Positions 34,573 to 44,215 of a stretch of DNA of 64,000 bases are shown in pieces. Made by a program: the position numbers and the translations under genes. Numbering within the stretch: the stretch's first letter is position 1; each line of letters begins with the position of its first letter. The notes beneath the pieces are model-generated. The model saw nothing but the letters and a program-made list of their open reading frames with translations. It had not been told where the DNA came from and searched no databases. The stretch is from assembly GCF_900176465.1 (NCBI RefSeq), contig NZ_FWXR01000010.1, forward strand, positions 62,001 through 126,000. The letters are read 5' to 3'. Origin of the DNA: Fulvimarina manganoxydans. Its GTDB lineage: Bacteria > Pseudomonadota > Alphaproteobacteria > Rhizobiales > Rhizobiaceae.

Positions 34573-35988
34573 TCAGCACTCCGGCAGATTGACGGCGAGA
34601 CCTCCGCGCGAGGTCTCCTTGTAGCGCTCCGACATGTCCATGCCGGTCTGGCGCATGGTCTCGATGCAATTGTCGAGGGGCATGAAATGGGTGCCGTCCC
34701 CATGGAGCGCGAGCGAAGCGGCCGAGACCGCCTTGATCGCGCCGAAGCCGTTGCGTTCGATGCAGGGCACCTGGACGAGCCCGCCGACGGGATCGCAGGT
34801 CATGCCGAGATGGTGTTCCAGCGCGATCTCGGCGGCGTTCTCCACCTGCTCGTTGGTGCCGCCGAGCGCGGCGCACAGACCCGCCGCCGCCATGGCCGAG
34901 GCCGAGCCGACCTCGCCCTGGCAGCCGACTTCGGCCCCCGAGATCGAGGCATTGTGCTTGATCAGGGCGCCGATGCCGGCAGCGGCCAGAAGAAAGTCGC
35001 GGATGCCCTGCCCCGTCGCGCCGACGCATTGGTCGCGATAATAGCGAATGACGGCCGGCACGACGCCCGCCGCGCCATTGGTCGGCGAGGTGACGACGCG
35101 CCCGCCCGCCGCATTCTCCTCGTTGACCGCCATTGCGTAGACCGAGAGCCAGTCGTTCACCACATGGGGCTGGCTCATATTGCGGCCCCGGTCGCGCTCC
35201 AGCCGCTCGAAGATCGCTTTCGCGCGGCGCTTGACCTTGAGCCCACCCGGCAGGCAGCCCTCCATCTGCAGGCCCCGGTCGATACAGCCGTCCATCGCCG
35301 CCCAGATCGCGTCGAGCCTCTCATCGAGCTCGGGCCGGGACAGATGCACCTCTTCATTCGCCCGCTTCATCGCCGCGATGGTGAGCCCGCTTTCGCGCCC
35401 CATGACGAGCATCTCGTCCGATGTTCCGAACGGATAGGGATAGCCGAGACTGCGCTTTTCCTCTTCGAGCCCGCCCTGTTTGCGCTCGCGGGCGGACTCC
35501 AACTCGGCCTCGCTCGCGACGAAGCCGCCGCCGATCGAATAATAGACGGATCTCAGAAGAACGGCGCCGGCAGCATCCAGCGCTTCGAAGGCCATGCCGT
35601 TGGCGTGACCGGGAAGCGGCTCGCCGAAATCGAGAACCAGATCCTCCGCCGGATCGAAGGCAAGCCGCCCCAGGCCTTCGACCGTCACATGACGCTCTTC
35701 GGCGAGCTGCGCCATCAAGGGGTCGACCGCATCCGGGTCGAGGCGATCCGGCCGCTCGCCGAGAAGGCCGAGGGCGACGGCGCGATCGCTCGCATGGCCC
35801 CGCCCGGTCCAGGCGAGCGAGCCGTGAAGCCGCGCGCGCAGGGCGACAGGCTGCGCGCCGCCCGCCGCTGCATTCTCGCGCAGCGCTTCGAGAAAGCGCC
35901 CGGCAGCGACCATCGGCCCGATCGTGTGGGAGCTCGACGGACCGATGCCGATCTTGAAGATGTCGAAGACGCTGATGAACATGAACAT
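34573..35988 (-). CDS. sdaA: L-serine ammonia-lyase (iron-sulphur type)
   Basis: A 471-residue single-chain L-serine dehydratase that converts serine to pyruvate and ammonia with a labile [4Fe-4S] cluster. The N-terminal beta domain starts [21 protein letters not shown] and the alpha domain contains [49 protein letters not shown], with the cluster-binding cysteines (GCQGE, MTCDP, QVPCIE). The C-terminal Cys (NLPEC) is the tail-in-mouth residue. ATG 35988 or 35982 are equivalent. Divergent from metX. Confidence 0.95.
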   Translation of the reverse strand: MFMFISVFDIFKIGIGPSSSHTIGPMVAAGRFLEALRENAAAGGAQPVALRARLHGSLAWTGRGHASDRAVALGLLGERPDRLDPDAVDPLMAQLAEERHVTVEGLGRLAFDPAEDLVLDFGEPLPGHANGMAFEALDAAGAVLLRSVYYSIGGGFVASEAELESARERKQGGLEEEKRSLGYPYPFGTSDEMLVMGRESGLTIAAMKRANEEVHLSRPELDERLDAIWAAMDGCIDRGLQMEGCLPGGLKVKRRAKAIFERLERDRGRNMSQPHVVNDWLSVYAMAVNEENAAGGRVVTSPTNGAAGVVPAVIRYYRDQCVGATGQGIRDFLLAAAGIGALIKHNASISGAEVGCQGEVGSASAMAAAGLCAALGGTNEQVENAAEIALEHHLGMTCDPVGGLVQVPCIERNGFGAIKAVSAASLALHGDGTHFMPLDNCIETMRQTGMDMSERYKETSRGGLAVNLPEC

Positions 35989-36266
35989 GGGATCCCAGGA
36001 CGGCGTCGGACGACCTTGACCCAAGCGCGCGGCGGTTTCCAGAAAAATGGCGACGGTCTCGGGGACAACAGCGACCTCGTCGCCGGCTTCCTCGCATAGG
36101 GCGCGTGAGACGGAAGCGCTTTTCTCGTCCCTCGCCCCCGCGATTGCCCCGGACGTCCGCAAGGCTTATGTCAAGCCACTTCCCCGGATGGGCCGGCGCA
36201 TGCGACGCAAGTTTCAGGCGCTTCCCTTTCGTCGATGACAGTTCCGAAAGGCAAGCCCGACCGCCG

Positions 36267-37460
36267 ATGACCGACGCCGCCGCCAAAGTCTATGACGATC
36301 TCGTTCACGCCGCCGGCAATCGCGAGGTCTATAATCCGTCGAGCCCCGTCGCCGAATTCGGCGCGAACGAGCCCCTGCATCTCGACGCCGGCCTCGACCT
36401 CTCGCCCTTTCGCATCGCCTACAACACCTATGGCGAGCTCAATGCCGACAAGTCGAACGCGATCCTCGTCTGCCATGCGCTGACCGGCGATCATTACTGC
36501 GCGAGCCCTTCGCCGGTCACCGGCAAGCCCGGCTGGTGGTCCTCGATCATCGGCCCCGGCAAGCCCGTCGACACGGACAAATATTTCGTCATCTGCTCCA
36601 ATGTTGTCGGCGGCTGCATGGGCACGACGGGTCCGGCCTCGATCAAGCCGGAGACCGGCAAGCCCTACGGCCTCGAACTGCCCGTCATCACCATTCGTGA
36701 CATGGTGCGTGCCCAGAAGATGCTGGTCGACCGCTTCGGCATCGACACGCTCTTTGCGGTTGTCGGCGGTTCCATGGGCGGCATGCAGGTTCTGGAATGG
36801 ACCGTCAGCTATCCGGACAAGGTCTTCGCCGCCGTCCCGATCGCCACCGGCGCACGCCATTCCTCCCAGAACATCGCCTTTCACGAGGTCGGGCGCCAGG
36901 CGGTGATGGCCGATCCCGAATGGCATCATGGGCGCTATTACGAAGAGGGCACGCGTCCGACCAAGGGTCTTGCGGTCGCGCGGATGACGGCGCATGTCAC
37001 CTATCTTTCGGAACAGGCGCTGCATCGCAAATTCGGCCGCAATCTCCAGAACCGCGAGCAGCTCGGCTTCAAATTCGACGCCGAGTTCCAGATCGAAAGC
37101 TATCTTCGGCATCAGGGCATGACCTTTGTCGATCGCTTCGACGCCAATTCCTATCTCTACATGACCCGGGCGATGGATTATTTCGACATCGCTGCCGATT
37201 ATGACGGCCGCCTCGCCAATGCCTTCAAGGGATCGAAGACGCGCTTCTGTCTCGTCTCCTTCTCCTCCGACTGGCTGTTTCCGACGGAGGAAAGCCGAGC
37301 GATCGTCCATGCGTTGAACGCAGCCGCCGCTTCCGTTTCCTTCGTCGAGGTGGAGACCGACCGAGGCCATGATTCCTTCCTTTTGGAGGAACCCGAGTTC
37401 TTCCGGGCGATCGACGGCTTCATCTCCGCCGCCGCCCGAGCGAGGGGGCTTGCCCGATGA
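36267..37460 (+). CDS. metX: Homoserine O-acetyltransferase
   Basis: A 397-residue alpha/beta hydrolase-fold enzyme that acetylates (possibly succinylates) homoserine for methionine synthesis. Nucleophile Ser in [14 protein letters not shown], Asp in [12 protein letters not shown] and His in GHDSFLLEE form the triad; ALTGDHYC and [11 protein letters not shown] are family segments. ATG 36267 is chosen because relatives begin shortly before the VYNPSSPV segment. It overlaps metW by 4 nt (ATGA at 37457). I did not recognise a SAM-II riboswitch in the 278-nt leader. Confidence 0.95.
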   Translation: MTDAAAKVYDDLVHAAGNREVYNPSSPVAEFGANEPLHLDAGLDLSPFRIAYNTYGELNADKSNAILVCHALTGDHYCASPSPVTGKPGWWSSIIGPGKPVDTDKYFVICSNVVGGCMGTTGPASIKPETGKPYGLELPVITIRDMVRAQKMLVDRFGIDTLFAVVGGSMGGMQVLEWTVSYPDKVFAAVPIATGARHSSQNIAFHEVGRQAVMADPEWHHGRYYEEGTRPTKGLAVARMTAHVTYLSEQALHRKFGRNLQNREQLGFKFDAEFQIESYLRHQGMTFVDRFDANSYLYMTRAMDYFDIAADYDGRLANAFKGSKTRFCLVSFSSDWLFPTEESRAIVHALNAAAASVSFVEVETDRGHDSFLLEEPEFFRAIDGFISAAARARGLAR

Positions 37461-38110
37461 GCGTCCATAGCGATCCACGCCCGACCAGCGAGACGGTCGC
37501 GAGCGGCGCCGGCACGCGTGTCGATCTCGATATCATCGCCGACCTCGTCGCGCCGGGAAGCCGTGTGCTCGATGTCGGCTGCGGCGACGGCGCGCTGCTC
37601 GAACTCCTGCAGCGAAGGCGTCAGGTGGACGGGCGCGGCGTCGAGCTTTCGCAAGCCGGCGTCAACGAATGCGTGGCGCGTGGCCTGTCGGTGATCCAGG
37701 GCGATGCCGATCGCGACCTCGTCCATTATCCGGACGACTCCTTCGACTATGTGATCCTCTCCCAGACGATCCAGGCGACGCGCAATCCGAAGACCGTGCT
37801 CGCGGAACTCTTACGTATCGGCAAGCGGGCGATCGTCTCCTTCCCGAATTTCGGTCATGTCTCGATCCGCGCCTCCTTGATGCTTCGCGGCCGCATGCCG
37901 GTGACCAAGAACCTGCCCCAGGCCTGGTACGACACGCCGAACATCCATTTCTGCACGATCCGCGACTTCGTCGAACTCGCCAATGAGATCGGCGCGACGG
38001 TGGAGACGGCCGAGGCGATCAATGCGACGGGGCAGAAGATGGCGATGACCATGCCCTGGGCCTTCTGGAACCTCTTCGGCCAGCAGGCGGTCTTCGTCTT
38101 GCGGCGCTGA
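37457..38110 (+). CDS. metW: Methionine biosynthesis protein MetW
   Basis: A 217-residue protein with a class I SAM-binding fold ([15 protein letters not shown]) and the MetW-specific [23 protein letters not shown] and [11 protein letters not shown] segments. MetW acts with MetX, probably as an activating partner, rather than as a known methyltransferase. The start overlaps the metX stop by 4 nt, so the two are co-translated. This is the canonical metXW order of alphaproteobacteria. Confidence 0.93.
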   Translation: MSVHSDPRPTSETVASGAGTRVDLDIIADLVAPGSRVLDVGCGDGALLELLQRRRQVDGRGVELSQAGVNECVARGLSVIQGDADRDLVHYPDDSFDYVILSQTIQATRNPKTVLAELLRIGKRAIVSFPNFGHVSIRASLMLRGRMPVTKNLPQAWYDTPNIHFCTIRDFVELANEIGATVETAEAINATGQKMAMTMPWAFWNLFGQQAVFVLRR

Positions 38111-38122
38111 AGGACCTTGGCG

Positions 38123-39607
38123 GTGTCAAGCGACGCGCGAGACGGCGGTTCGGCCAAGCCCGGACGTTTCGACTGCTTTTCCGCCGGCCGGTTGTCTCAG
38201 ATCGGTCGTGCAGCGTCAGACCGCCTCTGGCGCATCGTGCCGCCGCTCGCCCTGCGCACGCGGCTGGCGCTGACCCTTTCGATCGCCTTTCTCGGCATTC
38301 TCGCCATTGGCGGCACGCTGGCGACGGAACAGGCTCGCGGCTCCATCGCCGAGGAGCTCGCCTCGTCTCGGACGGTCGCCACCAATCGCGTGGCCCAGCT
38401 TCTGGCCGAACTCCCCGCCTCGCGCGACATTCCCGGCCAGCTTCAGGGTTTCGTGCGGGCCTATAATGGCGACCGCGACGTTCAGATCATGCTGATCGAT
38501 TCCGTCGGTGCCGTCAGAGACAGCTCTCAGCCGGCCGAGGACTATCGCGGCCTGCCCGAATGGTTCGTCTCCCTTCTCGCCCCCCGCCCGGCCACCCGGA
38601 TCATCCCGCTCTCAGGCCTCGCCGCGCCCATCACCGCCGTCGTCGTCGCGATCGACCCGCGCAACGAGATCGCCGAGACATGGGGCGATCTCTTCTATGC
38701 GCTCGGCATTCTCGTCGCCTTCGTTCTCGTCACCTTCGCCGTCATCTGGATCGTGGTCGAGCGGGCCCTGTCGCCGGTGGAAGACATTCGCTCCGCCTTC
38801 GGCCGGATCGGGGCGGGCGATACGGGGGCCCATGTCACGCCGAGGGGGCCGCCGGAAATGCGGGCGCTGGCTGAAGGGCTCAACCAGATGGTCGACCGGC
38901 TCGCCGAAGCCTCGATCGCCAATCGGCGCTTGTCGGAGCAGCTGCAAAGGCTGCAAGACGAAGAGCGCGCCTCGCTCGCCCGCGATCTTCACGACGATGT
39001 CGGCCCGCTTCTCTTCGCCATTGATGTGGAGGCCGGCGCGATCGCCCGCAAACTTCCCGCCGATGCCGCGCCCATGGTGAGCGACCGGGTGGCGGCGATC
39101 CGGTCGAGCGCACTGGAAGCTCGGCGCGCCGTGCGGCGCATCCTTGCCGATCTGAGACCCGGCGTCATGCCGGGGCTCGGCCTCAAGGCGGCGGTCGAGG
39201 ATCACGTCTCGACCCTTGCCCAGCGCCATCCGGAGACAGAGTTCAAAGTCGACGCGCTGGACGGCAGCTATCCGCCGCCGGTCGAAATGACCTTGTTCCG
39301 AGCGATCCGCGAGGCAGTGAACAATGCCCTGAAACACGGCACCCCGAAGCGCATCACGATCCGCCTTGTTCTCAATGAGGATGACGCGGAGGCTGGGCGC
39401 GCCCTCGTCTTCACCGTCACCGACGATGGCGGCGGCTTTGCCCGGGAGACGTCGATGGGCGGCATGGGGATCGTCGGCATGCGCGAGCGGCTGGAAGCGG
39501 CCGGCGGAGCGTTGCGCATCGATCAGGTGCCGATCCCCGCTGGCGTTCGCGTCGAAGGGCGCATACCTCTTCACGAGGACGGAATCGAATCACCGGGCGG
39601 CGCTTGA
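38123..39607 (+). CDS. Sensor histidine kinase (NarX/UhpB-type, HisKA_3)
   Basis: A 494-residue membrane sensor: a first membrane helix (about 48-65), a periplasmic region of about 110 residues, a second helix (about 190-215), a HAMP-like linker, then HisKA_3 with the phospho-His in SLARDLHDDVGPLLFAI and a HATPase domain with N-box REAVNNALKHG, DDGGGFARE and GMGIVGMRERLEAAGG. GTG 38123 is favoured by GAAGGA about 9 nt upstream; a TTG at 38117 is too close. The cognate regulator follows at 39648. The signal sensed is unknown. Confidence 0.92.
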   Translation: MSSDARDGGSAKPGRFDCFSAGRLSQIGRAASDRLWRIVPPLALRTRLALTLSIAFLGILAIGGTLATEQARGSIAEELASSRTVATNRVAQLLAELPASRDIPGQLQGFVRAYNGDRDVQIMLIDSVGAVRDSSQPAEDYRGLPEWFVSLLAPRPATRIIPLSGLAAPITAVVVAIDPRNEIAETWGDLFYALGILVAFVLVTFAVIWIVVERALSPVEDIRSAFGRIGAGDTGAHVTPRGPPEMRALAEGLNQMVDRLAEASIANRRLSEQLQRLQDEERASLARDLHDDVGPLLFAIDVEAGAIARKLPADAAPMVSDRVAAIRSSALEARRAVRRILADLRPGVMPGLGLKAAVEDHVSTLAQRHPETEFKVDALDGSYPPPVEMTLFRAIREAVNNALKHGTPKRITIRLVLNEDDAEAGRALVFTVTDDGGGFARETSMGGMGIVGMRERLEAAGGALRIDQVPIPAGVRVEGRIPLHEDGIESPGGA

Positions 39608-39647
39608 GAAGCGATTTTTGGACGGCTGAGGACAGGGAGAAGGCAGG

Positions 39648-40295
39648 ATGAAGATCCTCATCGTCGATGATCATACCGTCGTGCGCGACGGCGTGAAGCG
39701 TCTGGTTGAGACGCTCGACGTGACGGAGATCGGCGAGGCGGAAACCCCGGCCGAGGCCCTCGACGCCTTTCGTCGTCTCAAACCCGACGTTACCATTCTC
39801 GACATCAATCTGAAAAATGGCAGCGGGTTGGAAGTGCTGCGCCGGCTGAAGGCAGACACGCCGAGCGCCAAAATCGTCGTCTTCTCCATGTATTCCGACA
39901 TCGCCTATGCGGCCTCGGCACGGCGTGAAGGCGCGCTTGGCTACGTGGCCAAGAGCGCGCCGTCGGACGAGCTTCTCACCGCCGTCGAGAAGGCCTTGAA
40001 GAACGAACGCTTCACGGATTCGGAGACCGAGGCTTTGATGGAGGCGCAGGCGAGCCCCGGTGGTCTCGATCAATTGACGCGGCGCGAATTGCAGATCCTG
40101 CAGATGCTGGGCGAGGGAAAAAGCCTCGGCGACATCGCGAGCGGGCTCGGCATCGCCTATAAGACCGCCGCCAACACCGCGACGCGGCTCAAGGAAAAGC
40201 TCGGCATGGAGCGCACCGCCGACCTCGTCCGCTTTGCCCTGGAGACCCGCGGCGGGCGGATGCTTCAAGCCCGACTCGCCGAGGAGCGGGACTGA
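39648..40295 (+). CDS. NarL/FixJ-family response regulator
   Basis: A 215-residue two-domain regulator. The receiver has VDDHT, the phospho-Asp in VTILDINLKNG and Lys in YVAKSAPS; a LuxR-type HTH follows from about residue 143 (LTRRELQILQMLGEGKSLGDIASGLGI...). The recognition helix reads YKTAANTATRLKEKLG, unlike the usual V-K-T-V-x-x-H. It lies 40 nt after the histidine kinase and is almost certainly its partner. Converges directly with a GST gene (stops adjoin). Confidence 0.92.
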   Translation: MKILIVDDHTVVRDGVKRLVETLDVTEIGEAETPAEALDAFRRLKPDVTILDINLKNGSGLEVLRRLKADTPSAKIVVFSMYSDIAYAASARREGALGYVAKSAPSDELLTAVEKALKNERFTDSETEALMEAQASPGGLDQLTRRELQILQMLGEGKSLGDIASGLGIAYKTAANTATRLKEKLGMERTADLVRFALETRGGRMLQARLAEERD

Positions 40296-40922
40296 TCAAG
40301 CCGGCGGAATGAAGGGCTGCGAAATCGCCGAGAAAGCCGGCACCGTCTCGCAAGCCGCCATATGGGCAGCCAGCGCCGGCCATTCGTCTCTTGCCCGGAT
40401 CGCCGGATGCGCGTCGGTCAGAAAGCGGAAGGCGCAAGCGAGCGCGATATCGGCATGGCCAGGCGTCTCGCCGAACAGATAGGCCGCCTCGACCTTCGAG
40501 CGCTCGGCTTCAAGAACGGCCAGCACATCCGCCACCTGCGCCTCGCAACGCTGAGTCCAGACCTCCGATACCGTCTCGTGAAGCGCCCGCTCATAGATCA
40601 GCGCGACCAGCTTGTCGCAAAGGCCCATGGCAAGAGCCGAAAGCCGCAAGTGATCGCGCCGCGTTTCGCCTCGTTCGGCGATCAAGGCGCGCTCCGGCCC
40701 GACCTCTTCGTCGAGATGAAGAAGGATCGTAGCGCTCTCGATCAGGGCCGTTCCGTCACCCAGAACGAGCGTCGGCACCCGGCGCAAGGGATTATAGGCC
40801 GCGATCTGTTCGCCATCCCCGAACACCGACCAGGGCCTGTGCTCGAACGCCATCTCGTAAAGCGTCATGGCGATGCCGACGCGGCGCACGAAGGGCGAAT
40901 CGAATTGGCCGATAAGGATCAT
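40296..40922 (-). CDS. Glutathione S-transferase-like protein
   Basis: A 208-residue GST. The thioredoxin-like N-domain starts ILIGQFDSPFVRRVGIAM (with the active-site Ser of S-P-F-V-R-R) and includes RRVPTLVLGDGTALIESATILLHLDE, then a helical domain with TPGHADIALACAFRFL. It is a different subgroup from the protein at 26996. Function in detoxification or reductive chemistry cannot be specified. ATG at 40922. Confidence 0.85.
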   Translation of the reverse strand: MILIGQFDSPFVRRVGIAMTLYEMAFEHRPWSVFGDGEQIAAYNPLRRVPTLVLGDGTALIESATILLHLDEEVGPERALIAERGETRRDHLRLSALAMGLCDKLVALIYERALHETVSEVWTQRCEAQVADVLAVLEAERSKVEAAYLFGETPGHADIALACAFRFLTDAHPAIRARDEWPALAAHMAACETVPAFSAISQPFIPPA

Positions 40923-40970
40923 GCTGGGAGCCTTCTTTCCAGGGGACTGGGACGGCTCCCACCGACATGA

Positions 40971-41029
40971 GAGCCAAATGCGATCAATCGGACTCGCGAT
41001 TTTGCTCTAACTCTTTGTTTTGCTGCGTG
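40971..41029 (-). repeat. 59-bp dispersed repeat, copy 2 (inverted)
   Basis: Reverse complement of this segment aligns gap-free to 19704-19762 with 52 of 59 identical bases, including the core GTTAGAGCAAAATCGCG. It lies in the 146-nt gap between the GST gene and the macro-domain gene, on the opposite orientation to copy 1. The second copy is in a non-coding position. Confidence 0.75.
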
Positions 41030-41068
41030 ATGTTTTCGAAAAGTCGTGCAACTTTTCGGCATCATTCT

Positions 41069-41614
41069 TTAAGTCCCGGCTGCGTCGTCGAGCGCTGTCG
41101 CATAAATCGCCGCATCGCTTTCGGAAAAGCAACACAACACGATCTCGACAAGATCGCCGCCAGCCGCATTCAGCGCCTCGCGGACCGCGATCGCGGCGGC
41201 TCGGTCCTTGGGAAAACCATAGATCCCTGTCGAAATCGCCGGAAAGGCGATCGAGGCGACTTGGTTGTCGGCCGCTAAAGTGAAGGAATGACGATAGGCG
41301 CCGGCAAGGAGATCGTCCTCACCTTTGGTGCCGTCCCGCCAGCGCGGGCCGACGGCGTGAATGATGAACCGGGCCGGTAGATCAAAACCGTCGGTGATGC
41401 GGGCCTCGCCGGTTGGGCAGCCCCCGATCGCGCGGCAGGCCGCCTGAAGTTTCTGCGCGCCGGCCGCCCGGTGGATCGCGCCATCGACCCCGCCGCCGCC
41501 GGCAAGACCCTGATTGGCGGCATTGACGATCGCATCCACTTCAAGGGTCGTAATGTCGCCGACGATCACGCTGATGACCGTTCCGGCCCGCTCGATGCTG
41601 GTCAGTGCCGTCAT
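41069..41614 (-). CDS. Macro-domain ADP-ribose hydrolase (YmdB-like)
   Basis: A 181-residue macro-domain protein: [46 protein letters not shown] and [12 protein letters not shown], the standard O-acetyl-ADP-ribose deacetylase / ADP-ribosyl-aspartate hydrolase pattern with the N-x-x-G-GGV core. It would remove ADP-ribose from proteins or cleave the sirtuin product. The start overlaps the LutA-like stop (ATGA at 41611), so the two are co-translated, an unexpected pairing. Confidence 0.92.
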   Translation of the reverse strand: MTALTSIERAGTVISVIVGDITTLEVDAIVNAANQGLAGGGGVDGAIHRAAGAQKLQAACRAIGGCPTGEARITDGFDLPARFIIHAVGPRWRDGTKGEDDLLAGAYRHSFTLAADNQVASIAFPAISTGIYGFPKDRAAAIAVREALNAAGGDLVEIVLCCFSESDAAIYATALDDAAGT

Positions 41615-42444
41615 GCCTTGCCCCCGATCGGCGGCGCTTCGGTCATGCCGGCGAGGATCTCGGCCACATGGCGCACTTCCACCTTCCGCCCCTCGCGCTT
41701 CATCTTGCCGTCCATGTTCATCAGGCAGCCGAGATCGCCGGCCAGCAGCATCTCGGCGCCGGTCTCGCCGATGCGCTTGGCCTTCTTCGTCACCATGGCG
41801 TTGGAGATGTCGGGATATTTGACGCAGAAGGTGCCGCCGAAACCGCAGCAGACATCGGCATCGGGCAGTTCCTTCAGGGTCAGTCCCTCGACCGATTTGA
41901 GCAGGCGGCGCGGCTGTTCGCGAATGCCGAGCTCTCGAAGACCCGAACAGGAATCGTGATAGGTGACCGTGCCCGCGAAGGCGGCGTCCACATGGGTGAG
42001 CCCGCGGATATCGGCAAGGAAACTGACGAGCTCGAAGACCTTCTTCGAAAAGGCTCTAGCACGCGGGCCCCATTGCGGATCGTCGCCGAGGAGCTCCGGA
42101 TAATGCATCTTCAGCATGGCGCCGCAGGACCCCGATGGCGCCACCACATAGTCGAACCCCTCAAAGGCCTCGATGGTCGCCTTGGCGATCGCCGCCGTGT
42201 CAGCTCGGTCACCGGAATTATAGGCCGGCTGGCCGCAACAGGTCTGACTTTGAGGCACGCTCACCTCGCAGCCTGCCTCTTCCAGAAGCTTCAGCGCCGC
42301 AAAGCCGACCGAGGGGCGGAAGAGATCGACGAGACAGGTAACGAACAGCGCCACATGAGGCCGCGCCGAATCGGCAGCTTGGCGGCTTTCGGCGGATGAC
42401 GGGGAATGGGTGGACAAGGGGTGATCACTCTCGAAGGGATGCAT
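41611..42444 (-). CDS. LutA/YkgE-like (Fe-S)-binding oxidoreductase subunit
   Basis: A 277-residue protein with two CCG domains: [33 protein letters not shown] and [17 protein letters not shown], the pattern of the LutA subunit of lactate utilisation and of the C-part of GlcF. It is one subunit of an L-lactate dehydrogenase-like complex (LutABC); LutB and LutC are absent from this window. ATG 42444 is a compromise; an upstream ATG at 42525 adds a leader with no family match. Coupled to the macro-domain gene. Confidence 0.82.
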   Translation of the reverse strand: MHPFESDHPLSTHSPSSAESRQAADSARPHVALFVTCLVDLFRPSVGFAALKLLEEAGCEVSVPQSQTCCGQPAYNSGDRADTAAIAKATIEAFEGFDYVVAPSGSCGAMLKMHYPELLGDDPQWGPRARAFSKKVFELVSFLADIRGLTHVDAAFAGTVTYHDSCSGLRELGIREQPRRLLKSVEGLTLKELPDADVCCGFGGTFCVKYPDISNAMVTKKAKRIGETGAEMLLAGDLGCLMNMDGKMKREGRKVEVRHVAEILAGMTEAPPIGGKA

Positions 42445-42607
42445 GCGAACCGGAGGTTCCCCGGTTCGAACATTTCTAACATGCTTTGAGATTGGCGCTT
42501 TCGAGACCTGAGTGCAAATCCTCATTCATGCCCCTTCGCCCAGCCGGCCGAATGGATTAGCAAGTGACGCGCCGTCGAAGTTTAAGACGGCGGGGGGAGA
42601 AAATGTC

Positions 42608-43909
42608 ATGACCGAGAGAAGTCTGAACAAAGCGAGCCGCGAGCGCTTTCCAACCGACCAGCGCCGCGCTTCGGTGCTCGGCGAGATCCATGCCCGGCCC
42701 TTTCCCCTCCTGAAACTGCCGAAAGCCATCATTATGCTTGCCTTCATGCATGAGGATGGCGGCAAGACCGATCACCGCATTCTCTGCGACCTTTCGATCC
42801 GCCAAGGCGTTCCGCCCCCCTCCGCCGATGCGCGCACCCATTCCTTTGTCTTCGGCAAGGGCCGGGTCCGCTGGGAGCGCCACACGGAATTCTCCACCTA
42901 TTCCTGGGAGGGGCCGACACCGGAGAAGTTCGGTCAGACCGTCGAGGGCCATCCCTTCGGCGCCGAATTCGAGGCGCCCGGCCCGATGATCGCAGGCGTT
43001 CATCTGGAGCTGCGGCCGAATGACGAGAGCGGCCGGGCGGCCCTCGAAATCTTCGACAAGACGAGCTTCTGCTATTCGATCATGGAAGGCGGCCTCGCCC
43101 ATGCCGCGACCGATTTTCGCCAGGACGGCGACGGGCTGACGCGCATGCTGGTCTTGAGCGAGGGGCTGACGCCGGCCAGGGCCGGCTCACTCGCCATGCG
43201 CCTCGTCGAGATCGAAATCTATCGCACCCTCGCCCTTCTCGGCCTGCCGCTGGCCCATGCGATCGGCCCGACGGTCCACGGATTGGAACAAAGCCTGGTG
43301 CGCATCACGGACGAGATGAAGGGCGGCGAGGAGGACAGCCGACAGCTTCTCCAGGACATCACGCTGGCGGCCGCCGAGGTCGAGGCGACGGCGGCGCGCA
43401 TCCTCTACCGCTTCGGCGCGAGCCGGGCCTATGACGACATCGTGCGAGAGCGCCTCGCCGCCGTTTCCGAGCAGCCCGTCACCGGCCAGGAAAGCTGGAG
43501 CGCCTTCTTGAAGCGCCGCATGGCGCCGGCCATGCGCACCTGCCGGGCGCTCGACGAGCGGCTCGCCAACCTGTCGGAGAAGCTGTCGCGCGCCGCCAAT
43601 CTCCTGCGCACCCGCATCGACGTCGAGCTCGAACATCAAAACCGCGATCTCTTGGCCTCGATGGACAGGCGCGCGCGGCTGCAATTGCGGCTACAACAGA
43701 CCGTCGAAGGCCTGTCGGTCGCCGCAATCGGCTATTACGTCGTCGGCCTGTTCGGCTATCTGGCGAAAGCGCTCGACCACGAGGGCTTTCCGATCTCCGC
43801 GACGACGCTCACCGCCGGCTTTGTACCGATTGCTCTTATTGGCGTCTGGCTCATCACCCGCCGCATCCGCCGGCATCACGCCGAACCGACAAAGATCCGC
43901 GAGGAGTGA
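42608..43909 (+). CDS. DUF3422 membrane protein
   Basis: A 433-residue DUF3422 protein: a large N-terminal cytoplasmic part beginning ERFPTDQRRASVLGEIHARPFP, an internal helical region (QRLLQDITLAAAEVEATAARILYRF-like), and two C-terminal membrane helices (about 372-392 and 400-420). Members are widespread in alphaproteobacteria; function unknown. A G-rich GGGGGAGA precedes ATG 42608. Confidence 0.85.
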   Translation: MTERSLNKASRERFPTDQRRASVLGEIHARPFPLLKLPKAIIMLAFMHEDGGKTDHRILCDLSIRQGVPPPSADARTHSFVFGKGRVRWERHTEFSTYSWEGPTPEKFGQTVEGHPFGAEFEAPGPMIAGVHLELRPNDESGRAALEIFDKTSFCYSIMEGGLAHAATDFRQDGDGLTRMLVLSEGLTPARAGSLAMRLVEIEIYRTLALLGLPLAHAIGPTVHGLEQSLVRITDEMKGGEEDSRQLLQDITLAAAEVEATAARILYRFGASRAYDDIVRERLAAVSEQPVTGQESWSAFLKRRMAPAMRTCRALDERLANLSEKLSRAANLLRTRIDVELEHQNRDLLASMDRRARLQLRLQQTVEGLSVAAIGYYVVGLFGYLAKALDHEGFPISATTLTAGFVPIALIGVWLITRRIRRHHAEPTKIREE

Positions 43910-44020
43910 TGCGAAGGGCGCCCGATGGCAGTCAAGCACTCGGAATACGGTCAGATTTCCGTGCCTTGACGGCGCATCGGCCTCCCACGCGGTGATCATG
44001 CGAGCGCCAACTCATACGCA

Positions 44021-44173
44021 TCGTCATCCTCGGCCCGATAGGGCCAGGGACCCATGGCTCAACAAGTCTCACAGCCAAGAACCATCGCGGTCCGCGGCCC
44101 GTTCTTCAGCAACCGAATGACGACATCGAAGGGGATGGCATAGGTCCTTATGGCTGCGCCATGAGGATGACGA
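44021..44173. repeat. Palindromic repeat element (type 1), intergenic
   Basis: The ends TCGTCATCCTC (44021-44031) and GAGGATGACGA (44163-44173) are a perfect 11-bp inverted repeat 153 bp apart. A further small hairpin (ATGGC/GCCAT, 44150-44162) lies at the right side. It fills the gap between DUF3422 and the ParA-like gene. The termini match those of the 58791-58890 element (TCGTCAT/ATGACGA), and the right end matches 33474-33484. These are the features of the intergenic palindromic elements common in Rhizobiales. Confidence 0.6.
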
Positions 44174-44215
44174 AACGTTGAGGGCGAATGCCTGCTTTCG
44201 ACGCCTGCGGACGAC

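Noticed and set aside
36100-36266. Possible SAM-II riboswitch in front of metX
   Set aside because: The leader shows a small GGCTT/AAGCC hairpin near 36163-36177 but not the conserved SAM-II pseudoknot sequence pattern. A covariance-model search would decide.
42440-42480. tRNA-like GGTTCGAAC T-loop
   Set aside because: No acceptor stem, anticodon arm or CCA-proximal pairing could be found on either strand; it is a chance motif before the LutA-like gene.
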